Below, piece after piece: positions 1-11,214 of a stretch of DNA of 64,000 nucleotides. The position numbers and the translations under genes were made by a program. Every line of letters begins with the position of its first letter. Position 1 is the stretch's first letter. This DNA comes from Furcasterigmium furcatum (lineage: Eukaryota; Ascomycota; Sordariomycetes; Glomerellales; Plectosphaerellaceae), in NCBI GenBank assembly GCA_001599815.1, contig BCIA01000004.1, positions 4,180,082-4,244,081 on the forward strand, given 5' to 3'. The notes under the pieces were generated by a model, which did not search any database, had not been told where the DNA came from, and saw only the letters and a list, made by a program, of their open reading frames with translations.

Positions 1-1162
1 GAACCCCCTGCTGAATATCGAGACAACATCGCTTACCACCAGTACCAGTGCTCAACTTCGGCCTGGGAAAGCACTTTTGGAATGTCCCTATGGCCCCTGA
101 TCTGTACCCCAACTTCATGCTGGTACGTATTCATCCAATGTGCTCCACGTCAGGGGCAGTTCATGGCCCCCATACACCCTCTCAACACAACAATAGATTG
201 CTAATTGAACACTGGTAACTCTCAGAACAACGTCTTGGCCGCTATTTCCTTCTGTATTGCCACCGGACTAGCCAAGGGGTCCATCCTGCTCTTCTACCTG
301 CGCATCTTCCCTTCGAAGAAGATGGTCTGGACCGTCTGGATTCTCTTCGCATTTACTCTCGGGTACTCCATCGCGTGCGGCCTCGTCAACGTCTTCAGCT
401 GCACTCCCGTGGAGGGCTCGTGGGTTCTCGAGCACGCCCTCACCGCAAAATGCATCAACCGCCCAGTCTTCTACTTTGCCCAGGCCGCCCTGAGTATCTT
501 GACCGATATCACCACAGTGGTCTGCCCGTTGCCAGTGCTGCGCACGCTGCGCCTCCCGTTCAAGCAGAAGATTGGCGTTGCGTTTGTTCTGACCATGGGT
601 GCCTCGTAAGTTCCAGGCTCCGAGGACATATTCAGGCGTGTCTTGGCCTCCAGCTAACTTGCTCCAGCGTCTGCGTGATCAGTATTGTCCGCCTGTATTC
701 GCTCTATGTGCTTCTCACAGATGCCGACTTGACGAGTAAGCGTGCCCCTGATGGTACTTCCGCCGAATACTGACCAAATGATCAGGCAACACCCCGACGG
801 CCTTGATGTGGTGCATCCTCGAGCTCAACCTCTCCATCATCGGCGGCAACATCCCGGCAGCCAAGCCGCTCTTCGCCAAGCTGTTCCCCCGCGTCTTTGG
901 CTCGAGCAACCGCGACACCACCACCTGGAGGAGGTACCATAATTCTGCGTCGCAGAGTGCTGCCGGGACGGCAACGGTTGGTGGTACCACCTTCTCGATC
1001 TCGAAGGGCGGGAGATCGGACGCCCGCGTCACGACCGCCGACAACACGAGTGAGGAATACATCATGCAAGATCAGTCGATCCGAAAGACGGTAGAGTACG
1101 GCTACGAAGTTTCTGAAGAGGACAGAGAGGCGCAGCTGGGTGGTCGCAAGAGGAAGAACTAG
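1..1162 (+). CDS. PTH11-like integral membrane protein with fungal rhodopsin domain (3' part)
   Basis: The 5' end lies outside the window. Visible exons end at 122, then run 226-605, 668-735 and 786-1162. Introns 123-225, 606-667 and 736-785 have GTACGT/GTAAG donors and AG acceptors. The protein has several hydrophobic helices. It carries the family pattern GLGKHFWNVP, then a helix-rich core with FSCTPVEGSW and a Cys further on (AKCINRP), then a TDITTVVCPLPVLRTLRLP stretch typical of the fungal rhodopsin-domain (PTH11-like) family. The last about 100 residues form a polar Ser/Thr-rich cytoplasmic tail ending in GGRKRKN. Family members are seven-helix plasma-membrane proteins, some implicated in surface sensing; a receptor role here is inference. 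The exact start of the first visible exon (about 43 or 49) is uncertain. Confidence 0.82.
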
Positions 1163-1460
1163 ATGTGTGTCGAGGATATGGAGGAGGGGGGACAACTATC
1201 AAAAAGGAGGCAACACTATTTCACAGGAAAGGACTTCACTTTGAGCAATTCACATTTTCATAGCAAGCAAGCGTCGCTTTCACCAGAGGTTTGCATCATT
1301 CAATCTGGACACGACCTAACTCTACCATCCAAATCGGGGAGGAAGAAAGTGACCAACCGAAGAATCATGAGCCCGACTATTCTATCCCAAATCCAGGGCC
1401 GCTCAACATGTGGTATCAATTGTAACAAGTGTAAGGGTGCGATGGAAGCCGTCCGACTCC

Positions 1461-3373
1461 CTAGTTCTTGGTGCTCACGATGACGGGCTGGGGCTGCTCG
1501 TCGGAGGGCTTCGCGGCGACGGCCTTCTCGAACTCCTCATCGTTGGAGACCTGCTCGGCGCCGCCATGGACCTCGATGCCGAGCTTGCGGGCCTTGCGCT
1601 TCTGGAGGAACTCGTCGACCTTGCGCAGGATGGCCAGGGACAGGCCGAAGGAGAGGACGCCGAGGTTGATGGAGAAACCCCTGCGGTACTTGGGCTTGTC
1701 GTCCTGGCGGAAGATCTGGGCGCCGTAGATACCGGCGGTGTTGGCGGCCATGATGACCCTGAGAAGACGAGTCAGCACTGGTGCAATGCACTGAGCATGA
1801 GATGAGAAACTTACATGGCCATGGCGAGGGCACGCTCCTCGGAGTCATCGCAGGTGAGGGACATCCAGGCGATGTTCAGGGGATGAGAGAAGGTGGCGAA
1901 GGTCTGGGTCCAGACGATGCCGAAGTACTTCGCGCCACGGACGGCAGCCGACAGCTCGGTGAAGCCGCGGTTGAAGATGTTTCCGAGCAAGTGGCAGCTC
2001 AGGCCAACAATGACGGTCTCGGGACGCTTGTTGCTAGAGACATCGTGTCAGCATATGAAAGATTCAGACCAAGGTTCTGGGCCGACTTACAAGCGATCAG
2101 AGATGTAGCTGAAGGTGAAGGACACGGGGACCTGGAGCCAGAGACCAACAGAGGCCATGGCGTTGGAAGTGAGAGGAGGGAAGCCGAAGCCGGCGACAAT
2201 GGACGGCGAGTAGGTGTCGAAGGCACGCTGGGGTCCGTTGTTGCAGAGGGAGATGAAGGTGTGCACCCAGAGCCTCCAGTTGGTGAACTAGAAGAAGCCA
2301 AAGTCAGCCATTGCCTGCCATGTTGATGTCATCGGGGGTGATTCTTCACTTACAGCCTTCTTGAAAGCATCCTTGCCGATCTTCTTCTTCTTCTTGCCCT
2401 TCATGGGGTCGTCGAGGAGAACCCTGGTCTGGAGAATGTGAAGCTCCCGGTCGGTGAAGAAGCGGATGCCGGGGGCGAAGGTGCTGCGGGGGTTCCTGAA
2501 CGAGTCGGGGAGGAAGAAGCCGAAGACGAAACCGCCGCCGATGGTGAAGGCGCCCATGAGAACGAAGAGCCAGAACCAACCGGGCTTGCCGCCGACGCCG
2601 CGCATGTGGAGGATACCGTAGGCGAGCAGCTTGGACGAGGCCTGGCCGATCTGGTTTCCGAAGTAGAAGATCATGACACGCTTTGCAGTCTCAGTACGGG
2701 TGTACCAGGTCGACAGTGTCCAGAGACCGCCGGGGATGAAGCCGGACTCGGTAACACCAAGGAGGAAACGGGTGAGGATGTAGGCGGTGTATCCTTTCTG
2801 GAAAGCCTGGAAGGTGCTGACGGTGCCGAAGAGGAAGAGCTGGAGGGTGAGCCACTTGCCGGGGCCGACGCGGTAGAGGATCATGTTGGAGGGAATCTCA
2901 AAGAGGACTGGCGGCCAGTGATGTTAGCTGGGATGACATGAGATGGGCCTTGAGTAGATGCAACGTACCGATACCCAGCGACAGCATCTGCTGGCCGACG
3001 TTGAACTGATCCTGGTCGATGCCGACATCTGGCATGAAGTCGTCGGTGATGGCGTTGGAGATGTTGCCGCGATCAAGCTCTGCGAAGTTCGTGTTAGTTG
3101 TTGGTGGCGATGATGAGAGTGGCGGCGGGGTCGACGAGACTCACGGAGACAGAAGAAACCCATGGTCAGGATGGGCATGATGATGAGGTCGAGCCTGTTT
3201 GATAGAGTCAGGATCCGGCCAGCAGCGGCACATGGAGGTGTGTGCACTCACTTGCGCTTCGCCTTGAGCTCCTCCTCCCTGGTCCAGTCGACCTCGAGGT
3301 TGAGGGCCTCCTCATCGTCCCTCAGGGGGGAGGGGGGGTCAGTCCTGATGGACTTTGAGTCGTAGATGGCCAT
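1461..3373 (-). CDS. MFS transporter, anion:cation symporter (allantoate/nicotinate permease-like)
   Basis: Seven exons on the minus strand; introns 3195-3251, 3080-3144, 2908-2968, 2288-2353, 2034-2090 and 1759-1814. Joined exons give 516 residues, normal for the family. The first in-frame ATG is at 3373; the reading frame stays open upstream but has no ATG. The protein starts with a short acidic cytosolic end (DDEEALNLEVDW), followed by about 12 membrane segments. QLDRGNISNAI and the stretch VLFEIPSNMILYRVGPGKWL match the DAL5/TNA1-type ACS family, which imports small organic anions such as allantoate, nicotinate or vitamins across the plasma membrane. A lysine-rich loop (KGKKKKKIGKD) follows helix 6. 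The substrate cannot be read from sequence. It is convergent with the PTH11-like gene, 298 bp apart. Confidence 0.93.
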
Positions 3374-3917
3374 GTCGGGGCGGGCACTAACAGCTTCTGA
3401 GGTCGGGTGTGGTGGTGCTGCGATAGTGCTGGAGCTGGTCTCTGTCCTAACTGAGAAGAAGCCGCTGGGTCCTCCATTCTGCAAACAGGTGCCGGGCTAT
3501 CCGCGCGTCCTTATACCCTGAGCGGAGAGCGAGAGGAGAGGCATGGCGGTCCCGGAAGATGCGGTATAGTCGCAGCGATCCGACGACAAGCAGCTAGGCT
3601 CGCCACAATTGTCCCGCAACTTGCTCATCTCTCACCCTGCCGCTCGACGCACGCCTGGGCGAAAAACCCGAGGATAGTGTGTGAAGAGCATCGAGGTGTC
3701 GAGGCCAGAGCGTCTGGGCGCGATGGTATCATCCAAATGGCTGATCGCGTCATCTTATATAGCTTCCGTGATAGGTGTCTTGGCGCTTTTACATGGGTAA
3801 CTCAAGACTCGAGGGTGGGTTGGCCGCCCTTGGCCACCCCTTGGCCTCTGGAGAAGTCGCTTGGGCTGTGCCACCAGTGGGGGTTTCTCGGGTCGATCTG
3901 TCATAATGAACAGCGCA

Positions 3918-3954
3918 TTTTTCTTTTTCTTCTTCTTCGTCTTCTTCGTCTTTC
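3918..3954 (+). repeat. CTT/CGT-rich pyrimidine microsatellite
   Basis: An almost pure pyrimidine run made of TTC/CTT triplets interrupted by CGT, in the upstream region of the MFS transporter, about 550 bp from its start codon. Polypyrimidine tracts are common in promoters of filamentous fungi; a regulatory role here is inference. Confidence 0.6.
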
Positions 3955-4504
3955 TGCTCGGGGTGGCCAGGTTGCCAGGGCCCCGTGGTGGCTGCACGCT
4001 CCTTGTTCAGCCCCCGTCGTGATGCCCGGGGATCTGGCCCTCGACTCACCTCTCAAGATGCATCGGACAGACCGCAGATTCGGCCTCGCGCGAATGTCGA
4101 CATCGTCTGGTCCCAGTCCAGGTGAGCCTGGGTACCCTGTCCGCGAGGACATCGTCGCGAGAAATCCACTCACTCTTGTCGGTCCGCCGGCTCAGTTCGG
4201 AGTCATGTCTTAGTCCGCTGCTGAGGCACTACCCATGCCGACCACGACCCGTCTCGGGATTTGCTAACGCCAAGCTACCTAAGCTAAGTCCTAGTTTAAG
4301 CTTGTTTTCAAGGTTGCGAGTAGCACGCCCGCGGGTGTGGCATATCCCCACCGTCTGATGCGGAGGGAGACAGGGACCGCGGCGAGCCCATCTCACCAAA
4401 GAGACAAGGATTCGATGGCGTGACCTCGGTCACAGACTCAGCGTAGCTTAATCTCACATCTGCCACTGGACCGAGTACCGGCACCGGCTGCTCTCAGCAA
4501 CATG

Positions 4505-4530
4505 CCCGTCCCCCGTCCCCCGTCCCCCCC
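4505..4530 (-). other. G-quadruplex motif on the minus strand
   Basis: The plus strand shows four C-runs of 3, 5, 5 and 7 separated by GT. The minus strand therefore carries four G-runs separated by two bases, fitting the canonical G3+N1-7 quadruplex pattern. It is a 7-bp tandem (CCCCCGT) by origin. It lies about 1.1 kb upstream of the MFS start in an otherwise featureless stretch. Confidence 0.65.
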
Positions 4531-6227
4531 ATCTCCTTCGCATCTGCCGCTCTAACAGAGCCAATAGGGGCCTCAAGCACGCGAGATCTACGGCTCTGAC
4601 CGAGATAAGAAGCCCTCGTGCAAGAGTGGCCAGTTATGACGCCCACCCCCTCGATGCAGTGCAACGGGACAGCGGCACGGGCACATATCTCACTGCATGA
4701 TCCCTTGCCCCCCAACATCGGGGATTGAAAACGCCCATCCACCGCATATGAGAGGTTCGAAGATCCAACACGGGTTCAGACGCCGATCTACGGAGGCCCA
4801 ATACGGCAATGATGCATGGTCTGTGGCACTAGATCCCCTGGTCTGCTGCACATGCGTCAAATTTCTCTGTTGGTATGGATGAGGCCACTTGCCGTCCCCT
4901 TGTCACTCACTCCCTGTCCCGGGGAGCCGGGAGGGGGGAGGGTCCCTCTGGCGGCCTCCGAGAGTAATGATCAGATAATTCATGTTGTCAAAAGATCTTC
5001 TCGCCAACGAGCAACAAAAGACCCAGCCATGGGTGCCCTGCCGGCGAGCCGTCAAGCTCTCAGCCGTCCCGCGGGGTTGGGCTGCCCCCGTGACACCAAC
5101 CGCCACCAACACACAGATGCCATGCCAGGGACCCTGCGGCTGGATCCTAAGAGAAGCAACGGGCGCTCGTTGGCATGTGGAGGACTGGATATCACGCGCG
5201 GAAGCCGCCAGCACTGCCGTTTGGCCAAGCTAGCGAGGCGTGGTGCCGGCGGGCTGGGCCTCTCTGTGCCACCAGGGGAGCTGCCACGACATGCCCATGT
5301 GGCTGGCCCAGCTCCAGGGACTCCGTGGGATGCCATTGTGCAGATGGGTTTCCTGTATGTAACTCTTTGCAAAGAGCCACCACGGCAGACCGGCATCCCT
5401 GGACTCAGCTCCCATCCGAGGGGGCGGATGGCTGCCGCCCAGCAAGGCTGGCCCGGAGGCGTTTGGCCACTGCCAGCTGGACAATGATAGCTTCATTTCC
5501 AGACCGAGCGGGATGTGGGATTCTCAGGATTGGCTTGCTGATCCAGACCAACATGGAGTGAAACATTCTCGGGGTGAGCGACTCGAGACCAGTCGCTGCG
5601 GTATAGGCCATACAGGCTAATATGGCATCATCGCGGCAGCCCTTTGATAGTCCGTCCCCGACGCCCTCGATCGCTTCATTCATTCTGAAAAAGCACAATT
5701 GGCAGATGATCCTGCTCTTCGAGCATCTCCATCAAACGAATGATATTCTCGAGGCGCAGCCACGGCGGCGAGCCGGCGACAACGGGCGAAGCCGCCAAGG
5801 TATATACCAGGACCGTCCAGTCTTCCTTGCCACCACCGACGAGGACGTTCAACAGATGTTGGAGGATGTGAGGCGACTCCAAACGCTATCAACGACGCGG
5901 CTTCACTTCAAAAATTTCGTCAATGCCGATCCCAAAGGATCATTGACTGCGTGGCACAGCGCATCTTTCCCAGCTGGCTTTGTTGAGCAAGACATCAGAT
6001 TAGTCTCGATGCCGAAGCGCTGGCACGCCTTCAGGCTTGGTTATTGCAAAGCCCAGTATCTCGCCAATTTTCCTTCGGGATTTGCGAAAGCGCTGGGTCT
6101 TGCCAGTCAATCGTACTGTGGCGGCATGATGGACGCCGAGTCGCCGACCACTGGTCCCCGACTCCCCCACGAGGCTCAGATATTACCATCCACACAGGTA
6201 TTCTTCAGGGGTACTCCAAGTCAATTT

Positions 6228-6408
6228 GGCGGCCCGTAGAATAGGCTCCGGTACACCCAGAGGCTGTCTCAATTCTCTGAAATCAAAAGGGAGTTCATCT
6301 CGATTTTCCAGAGTCGAGAAGGAGATCGTCTCGATTATCTAACCCTCGATCTGAAGTCTGCTGGTTGACATGGCCGTTCCGCGGGCGGCCATCTTTTCTT
6401 CGGACGCC
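6228..6408 (-). repeat. Dispersed TIR element with 31-bp tandem units, copy A
   Basis: A 181-bp copy in inverse orientation to copies B and E. Near 6272-6345 the phrases TCTCAATT, TCTCGATTTTCC and TCTCGATTATCT recur every 31 bp. These are followed by CTGAAGTCTGCTGGTTGACA and GGCGGCCATCTTTTCTTCGG, the reverse complement of the left part of copy B. The ends (6228-6244 and 6393-6408) are degenerate forms of the GAGGGTCGCAGAA inverted repeat, about 11 of 16 positions each. Its length is almost the same as copy B (183 bp). Confidence 0.65.
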
Positions 6409-7274
6409 TTGTGCTCATAGCTCAGAGATCAAAAAACAAACGTCACTGCCCAAACATCAAAGCCGTCGTAATTACTCGCAACGCCACAGCTATTGAAAAT
6501 ACCGGGTAGACGTCAGCCCCTGGGCAGACGTTGGAACTCAGTCCAAGAAAACACCTCCTCGTACGTGGGCTCACAGGGACAAACATACACAACAAGAGTA
6601 TTAGTTGTATCTTGACGAGATGAAACAGCTTCCAGGCTTCGATGCGGTGTTCAGTACCATACGTAAGAAAGGTAAGATGGCTTGGCTTTCGGAGAGTAAC
6701 ACAGAATCATAGATGCACTGAAATAATAACCTTGATAGCACTCCCGTGTTTTGTCTCCAAATACAGAAACTCTGCAGATTAACCGAGATGCGATAAGGCC
6801 AATACCTCTCAGGGAGCAACCAAATGGCGCTTTGGATTTTTGACATGGTTCCCTTTTCACTGCAGATTCAGACGTTTTGCTCCAGCGTTAAGTATCAAAG
6901 CGTAAATGTCTTCCGACTTGAGCGAATGCATGTGCGATATCAGATACAATAACTTTGGAACTGGGGTGACTCAATACGTTAAGAGATAATTGGATATAAA
7001 TATTTTAAAGTTTAATCATCTGCCAGTCATCAAGGCGGGAGACGCTCAGCTCATTGAAAGTTACTGTGTAATTGAAATCTAAACAATTTATCGTAATAGT
7101 AGAAGAGGTGCATAAGCTGGGTATAACTAGCAGAAAAACAAAGGAAATCCATCTCGTACACGTCTCTACTGGTACAGACTTCAAGGTATCAAGATAGCAG
7201 TAAATGGGCAAACAAGCCGCCAACGCCAGCAGATGCAGTCATATCAGGCCGTGATAAAGCACCTCGGCCGCCGC

Positions 7275-8783
7275 TCAAGACGACTTCTCGCCGTTGGGGC
7301 CCTTCTCCTGGCGCATGGCGTCCATGCCGGCGTTGAGCTTGCCAAACTGCCACTCGGGCAGGGTGATGCCCGTCTGCTCGTTGATGGTGGACATGAGGGG
7401 CGGCAGCATCTGGTAGACGTTGCGCATGGTGTCGGTGGCCGAGGCGTTGCCGCCCTCGCCGGCGGCGCCCTGAGCGCCCGTGTTCCAGACGCTGATCTTG
7501 GGCTGCATGCCGTGGACGGCCTTGGCGTTGGCCTGGGCCAGCTCCTGGTAGGTGCCCTTCTCGATCATCATGTACTGCAGCAGGCCGGCCGGGCCGCCGA
7601 ATGCCTGCGCCATCTTGCCGTAGGCGTCGGCCATGGCGGACATACCCTCCGCCTGCTTCTGGGCGGCGACGAGGTCGGCCTCGGCGCGCTTCGTGGCCGC
7701 GTAGGCGTGGGCGTCGGCCTCCTGCCTGGTGCGGTAGGTCTGGGCGTCGGCCTCGCGCGCGCTCTTCTCGTAGTTTGCCTTGGCGTCGGCCTCGATCTCG
7801 TACGCGTGCGCGTCGGCGGCCTGCTGCTTGCCCTCGCGCTCGATGGTAGCCTTGACGACGTCGCGGGCCCTGAGACGCTCCATCTCGGCGCCGGCGCGCT
7901 TCACCTCGACCTCCTTCTTCAGGTCCTCATCGCGCAGTTCCAGGGCACGCTGACCCTCGACGCGGGCAATCTCGACCTCCTTGGTGAGCTCGGCCTGGCG
8001 CACGTGCAGTGCGGACTCGGCAGCAGCGCGATCGGCGTCACGCTGGGTGCGCTGGATGGACGTCTCGGCGTTGATCTTGGCGATCTCACGATCCTGCTCA
8101 CCCTTGCGCTGGGCCTCGCCGACGTTACCCTTGAGCTGGGCATCGGCGACATCGATCCTGGCCTGGTTGGTGGCACCCTCGTGGGCCTTGCGGGACAGCG
8201 ACTCGAAGTAGGACGAGTTGGGGGCGTCGCGCAGCTCCTTGACGTTGGCGTTGTAGATCTTGAGGCCGAACTGGTCGAGCTCGGACTGGATGTTCTTGAA
8301 GATGCGCTTCTTGAAGACCTCGCGCTCGGTGAAGATCTCCTCCATGGTCATGGAGCTGACCAGGACACGGACCTCGCCCTCGATGATACCCTTGACGATG
8401 CTCTCGATGTGCATGCGGGCAGGGTTGTTCTCCTTGGACTTCTTTGCACTGTCGTCGGCGTCGGCGAGGAGCATGGCGTACTTCATGAGGGCGTCGCCGC
8501 GATCCTCCCGCAGGCGAACATCGGTGTTCTCGTGGCTGGCGTTGATTGCGTTGTAGCCTCGGGCATTCACGTCTGGGCCGACAGTGAAGACGACGGGAAG
8601 CTGGAACTGGAGCTTCTCAACCGTCATGGCCTGCAGGTTCATGGCGTAGTCGTCCGGCTGGACGCTGAACCGCATGCATCGCTGGAATGGGTAGATCCAA
8701 GCCGCCTTGCAGATTTTGACGGCCTTCACGCCCATGCCGGTGACGGCGAGGTACTCATTGGGGGCGGCGATTCTGTAGCTCAT
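7275..8783 (-). CDS. Flotillin/reggie-like SPFH-domain protein
   Basis: Single exon, 502 residues. The start is the ATG at 8783 (MSYRIAAPNEYLAVTG); the frame continues upstream only through a GTG. The N-terminal ~190 residues are an SPFH/band-7 domain (YAMNLQAMTVEKLQFQLPVVF, RVLVSSMTMEEIFTEREVF). A long Ala/Glu/Arg-rich coiled coil follows (about 200-400), with repeated EADA, QEADAHAY and READAQTY phrases typical of flotillins. A conserved C-terminal part follows (LLQYMMIEKGTYQELAQANA). Flotillins sit on the cytosolic face of membranes, assemble as oligomers and mark sterol-rich microdomains. Filamentous ascomycetes have flotillins while budding yeast does not. The upstream interval of 1.2 kb probably holds its promoter. 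Confidence 0.93.
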   Translation of the reverse strand: MSYRIAAPNEYLAVTGMGVKAVKICKAAWIYPFQRCMRFSVQPDDYAMNLQAMTVEKLQFQLPVVFTVGPDVNARGYNAINASHENTDVRLREDRGDALMKYAMLLADADDSAKKSKENNPARMHIESIVKGIIEGEVRVLVSSMTMEEIFTEREVFKKRIFKNIQSELDQFGLKIYNANVKELRDAPNSSYFESLSRKAHEGATNQARIDVADAQLKGNVGEAQRKGEQDREIAKINAETSIQRTQRDADRAAAESALHVRQAELTKEVEIARVEGQRALELRDEDLKKEVEVKRAGAEMERLRARDVVKATIEREGKQQAADAHAYEIEADAKANYEKSAREADAQTYRTRQEADAHAYAATKRAEADLVAAQKQAEGMSAMADAYGKMAQAFGGPAGLLQYMMIEKGTYQELAQANAKAVHGMQPKISVWNTGAQGAAGEGGNASATDTMRNVYQMLPPLMSTINEQTGITLPEWQFGKLNAGMDAMRQEKGPNGEKSS

Positions 8784-9988
8784 GGTTGCGGTGTTGGTGA
8801 GCGACTGGTGGTTGGGTGATGGCTGTTGCACTTGTCGGAGTGGTGTGTTGTTGGTCCCGGGGCTTATATCTGGAAAGCCACCAAGAGTCGATTGGTAAGA
8901 GTTGTTTGATGAAGAATAGACTAAACAGGTTCCAGGCCGGGGAGAAGGCCTCCCTTTATAACGTACGACTCCTCAAGAATGCCCCCAAACTCTCGACAGC
9001 TTCAATGCTTGGCTTCGGCTCACATGACGCCCTGTGGTTGAGGCTCTGGTGTGTGACTGGTCCATCTCCGCATTTGAGGCAGCAAAGTGGCTGCACACGG
9101 CCCCAAGTGTGCCGTTACCCGTCGATAGCCCAGGCTGTCAGGCTGCGCTGGCATGGGTGCGTGTTGGGCGAGCGTTCCATGGTTGGAGAAGGGATGAAAT
9201 CATGCCAGCAGTTCTGCCTCGTCCAAGCCCAAGGCTGCGCCTCCAATAATCTCACTTTGGCGTCGGTGACTGGCTCACGTGTTCGACATCCCCACATTCG
9301 GAGACCCCTGAACAGCCACACTCAGCCCCCCTAAAACCTTCTAGAAAGGCGCTACCCAACACTAACTGCCCCTGTGGTCGCTGGGGATCATCGAATTCCG
9401 GGTCCCCTGTCTCATGGACGAGTTTCGCATCTCCCGCATCCGGCCGAGTCTCGGTGCTCCCTCGTCGCACATGGAGAGGGCCTCAAGATCCGATTAGCCT
9501 TTCCCCCTCAGACTCATATCGTATCCACTTGAATTCCGCAGAGAGGGAATCTGGGGATCAGAACGAGGCACGCCTTGGCGCCCTCAGTCTCGGCGCCCTG
9601 CCTCGGTGATCGAATTCGGGACCGACGCCCAACGATGACCCGAGTTCAAGCTCCGGACGATCCTGGCGCAGGACTGAGGCTGACTCTGCCCGACAGCAAC
9701 CACCCCAGCCAACGAAATGTATGCCAGGGCCGGGCCATTATTGGGTGCCTGGCTCAAGCATTCCTCGGTGACTCGGCAGATCCATTGATAGGCACTCAGA
9801 TACGAGTATTCTCCCACCCCAGTCCACCGAAGTAATGGATTGGGTGCTCAATCATTTCAAATTCTATTATGGACTGACTTGGCATGCCGCTGTACCCGAA
9901 TGCCCGAATGCTACTCCTCATTCTACAGTCCAGTCTACAACGCGGCCTCATCTCTTCATGTCTCTCGTCATATCATCGCCTCATATAA
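8784..9988. other. Interval between flotillin start and alcohol dehydrogenase end
   Basis: This 1.2 kb holds the flotillin promoter and leader next to 8783 and the 3' flank of the alcohol dehydrogenase next to 9989. Short open frames exist on both strands but none exceeds about 170 codons or shows a family signature. I see no repeat or RNA gene. Confidence 0.5.
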
Positions 9989-11214
9989 CTACAGTCGCGC
10001 ATCGGACTGCACGTGCTTCTCATTCACCAGAACGTAACGGTACCGCGGCTTGCCCGCTTCCAGGTCGACGATGGCCTGGTTGGCGTCCTTCAGCGGCCTC
10101 GTCTCGACCCAGGGCTTGATGTTCTTGTCCACGGCAAGCTGAAGCATCTCGCTGATGACAGCAGGCGAGCCGATCGAGCTACCACCGATCTTGATCTCGC
10201 CCGCGAGGAGAGTGAAAACATTGACGGGAGGCAGGTTGCCGCCGTCAGGGGCGCTGTGTCCTTGTCAGCAACTGACCATGACTTTCAGTGCAGAAAAGGG
10301 AAAGGAAACTCACCCGACCTGGATGAAGGAGCCTCCGGCCTTGAGCAACAGGAGATACTCCTTCAGGGGCATCTTCTCGCTGGACACGGTCGAGATGATG
10401 AGGTCCAGCGTACGGCGGTTCTTGTGGTGCCACTTGTCGTCATCGTCCGTCGCGATGTAGGCATCGGCGCCGAGGGCGAGGACGTCGTCACGTTTGCTGG
10501 CCTTGCGAGAAATGCCCACGACCTTGTCGGCACCCAGGGCCTTGGCGAAGAGGACGCCAAAGTGACCCAGGCCGCCGACGCCGACGATGCCAACCGTCTT
10601 GCCGGGGCCGCAGCCGTTCCTCTTCAGAGGCGCATACACGGTGACGCCGCCGCAGAGCATGGGGGCAGCGAACTCGGAGGGCAGGCCGTCGGGGATCTTG
10701 ACGACAAAGTTGGCGTTGGTCCTGTTGTAGTCGGCGTAGCCTCCGTATGACTTGCCCTCGCCATTGGGGTAGATGGAGCCGTACGTGTCGACCTTCTCCC
10801 CCCTGGTGTCGCAGATGTTGGGCTGTCCGGAGCTGCACTCGGCACACTCGGGGCGCATGCAGCTGCGAGCCTGGGCGCCGACGCCGACCCTGTCGCCGAC
10901 CTTGATGTGCTTCACGTTGGAGCCGACGCGGACGGCCTTGCCGACAATCTCATGGCCTACGCAGCAGGCTAAAATTTGTGTCAGCTCGCTATTCTGAGAA
11001 AGTGGCGAGCGTTGCACTCACGATAAGGGGTCTCTCCCCATCCTGATCGAAGCATGTGCAGGTCAGAACCACAGATGCCGCAGTGAGTGATCTGAATGTC
11101 GACGTCGTCCTCCTTCCACTGCTTGGGCTCAAAGGCGCCCCATTCCATCTTTCCCTGAGCAGCCTCGGGCGTCTTGCCCAGCCAGCCCTCGAAGGTGTAA
11201 TCTGTCGAACCCAT
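9989..11214 (-). CDS. Zinc-dependent alcohol dehydrogenase, NADP-dependent ADH6/cinnamyl-alcohol dehydrogenase type
   Basis: Three exons; introns 10969-11021 and 10254-10313; 370 residues, normal for medium-chain dehydrogenases. The start ATG at 11214 gives MGSTDYTFEGW. Catalytic zinc ligands are in THCGICGSDLHMLR and VGHEIVG. The structural-zinc Cys cluster is in RSCMRPECAECSSGQPNIC. The Rossmann motif is GIVGVGGLGHFG, and the downstream GISRKASKR suggests preference for NADP(H). This group (yeast Adh6/Adh7 and plant CAD) reduces a broad range of aldehydes to alcohols in the cytosol. The physiological substrate is unknown. The neighbouring genes give no pathway clue. Confidence 0.94.

Larger units (their letters stand above)
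3374..7274. other. Gene-free interval, about 3.9 kb
   Basis: This is the upstream region of the MFS gene and the downstream side of the flotillin gene. It holds a CTT/CGT-rich pyrimidine tract (3918-3954), a C-rich G-quadruplex-type motif (4505-4530), one copy of the dispersed TIR element (6228-6408), and a lower-GC stretch at roughly 6590-7200. Open frames of up to 223 codons occur (4816-5487; 5622-6239). They lack family signatures, and the second runs into the repeat element, so I do not call them. GATA-core sequences such as the GATAAG near 4603 could serve nitrogen control of the permease, but this is only suggestive. Confidence 0.6.

Noticed and set aside
4748..4764. Possible tRNA B-box (GGTTCGAAGATCC)
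   Set aside because: It departs from GGTTCGANTCC, and no A-box or cloverleaf could be drawn around it.
4816..5487. 223-codon plus-strand frame
   Set aside because: Composition is random-like (Arg/Pro/Gly/Ala), with similar-size overlapping frames on both strands.
5622..6239. 205-codon plus-strand frame in the first long gap
   Set aside because: No family signature or intron evidence, and its 3' end runs into the inverted-repeat end of copy A. Could be a relic, but is not supported as a gene.
7233..8819. 528-codon plus-strand frame
   Set aside because: It lies exactly antisense to the flotillin gene and is Leu/Gly/Val/His-rich. GC-rich third positions of the real gene create it.
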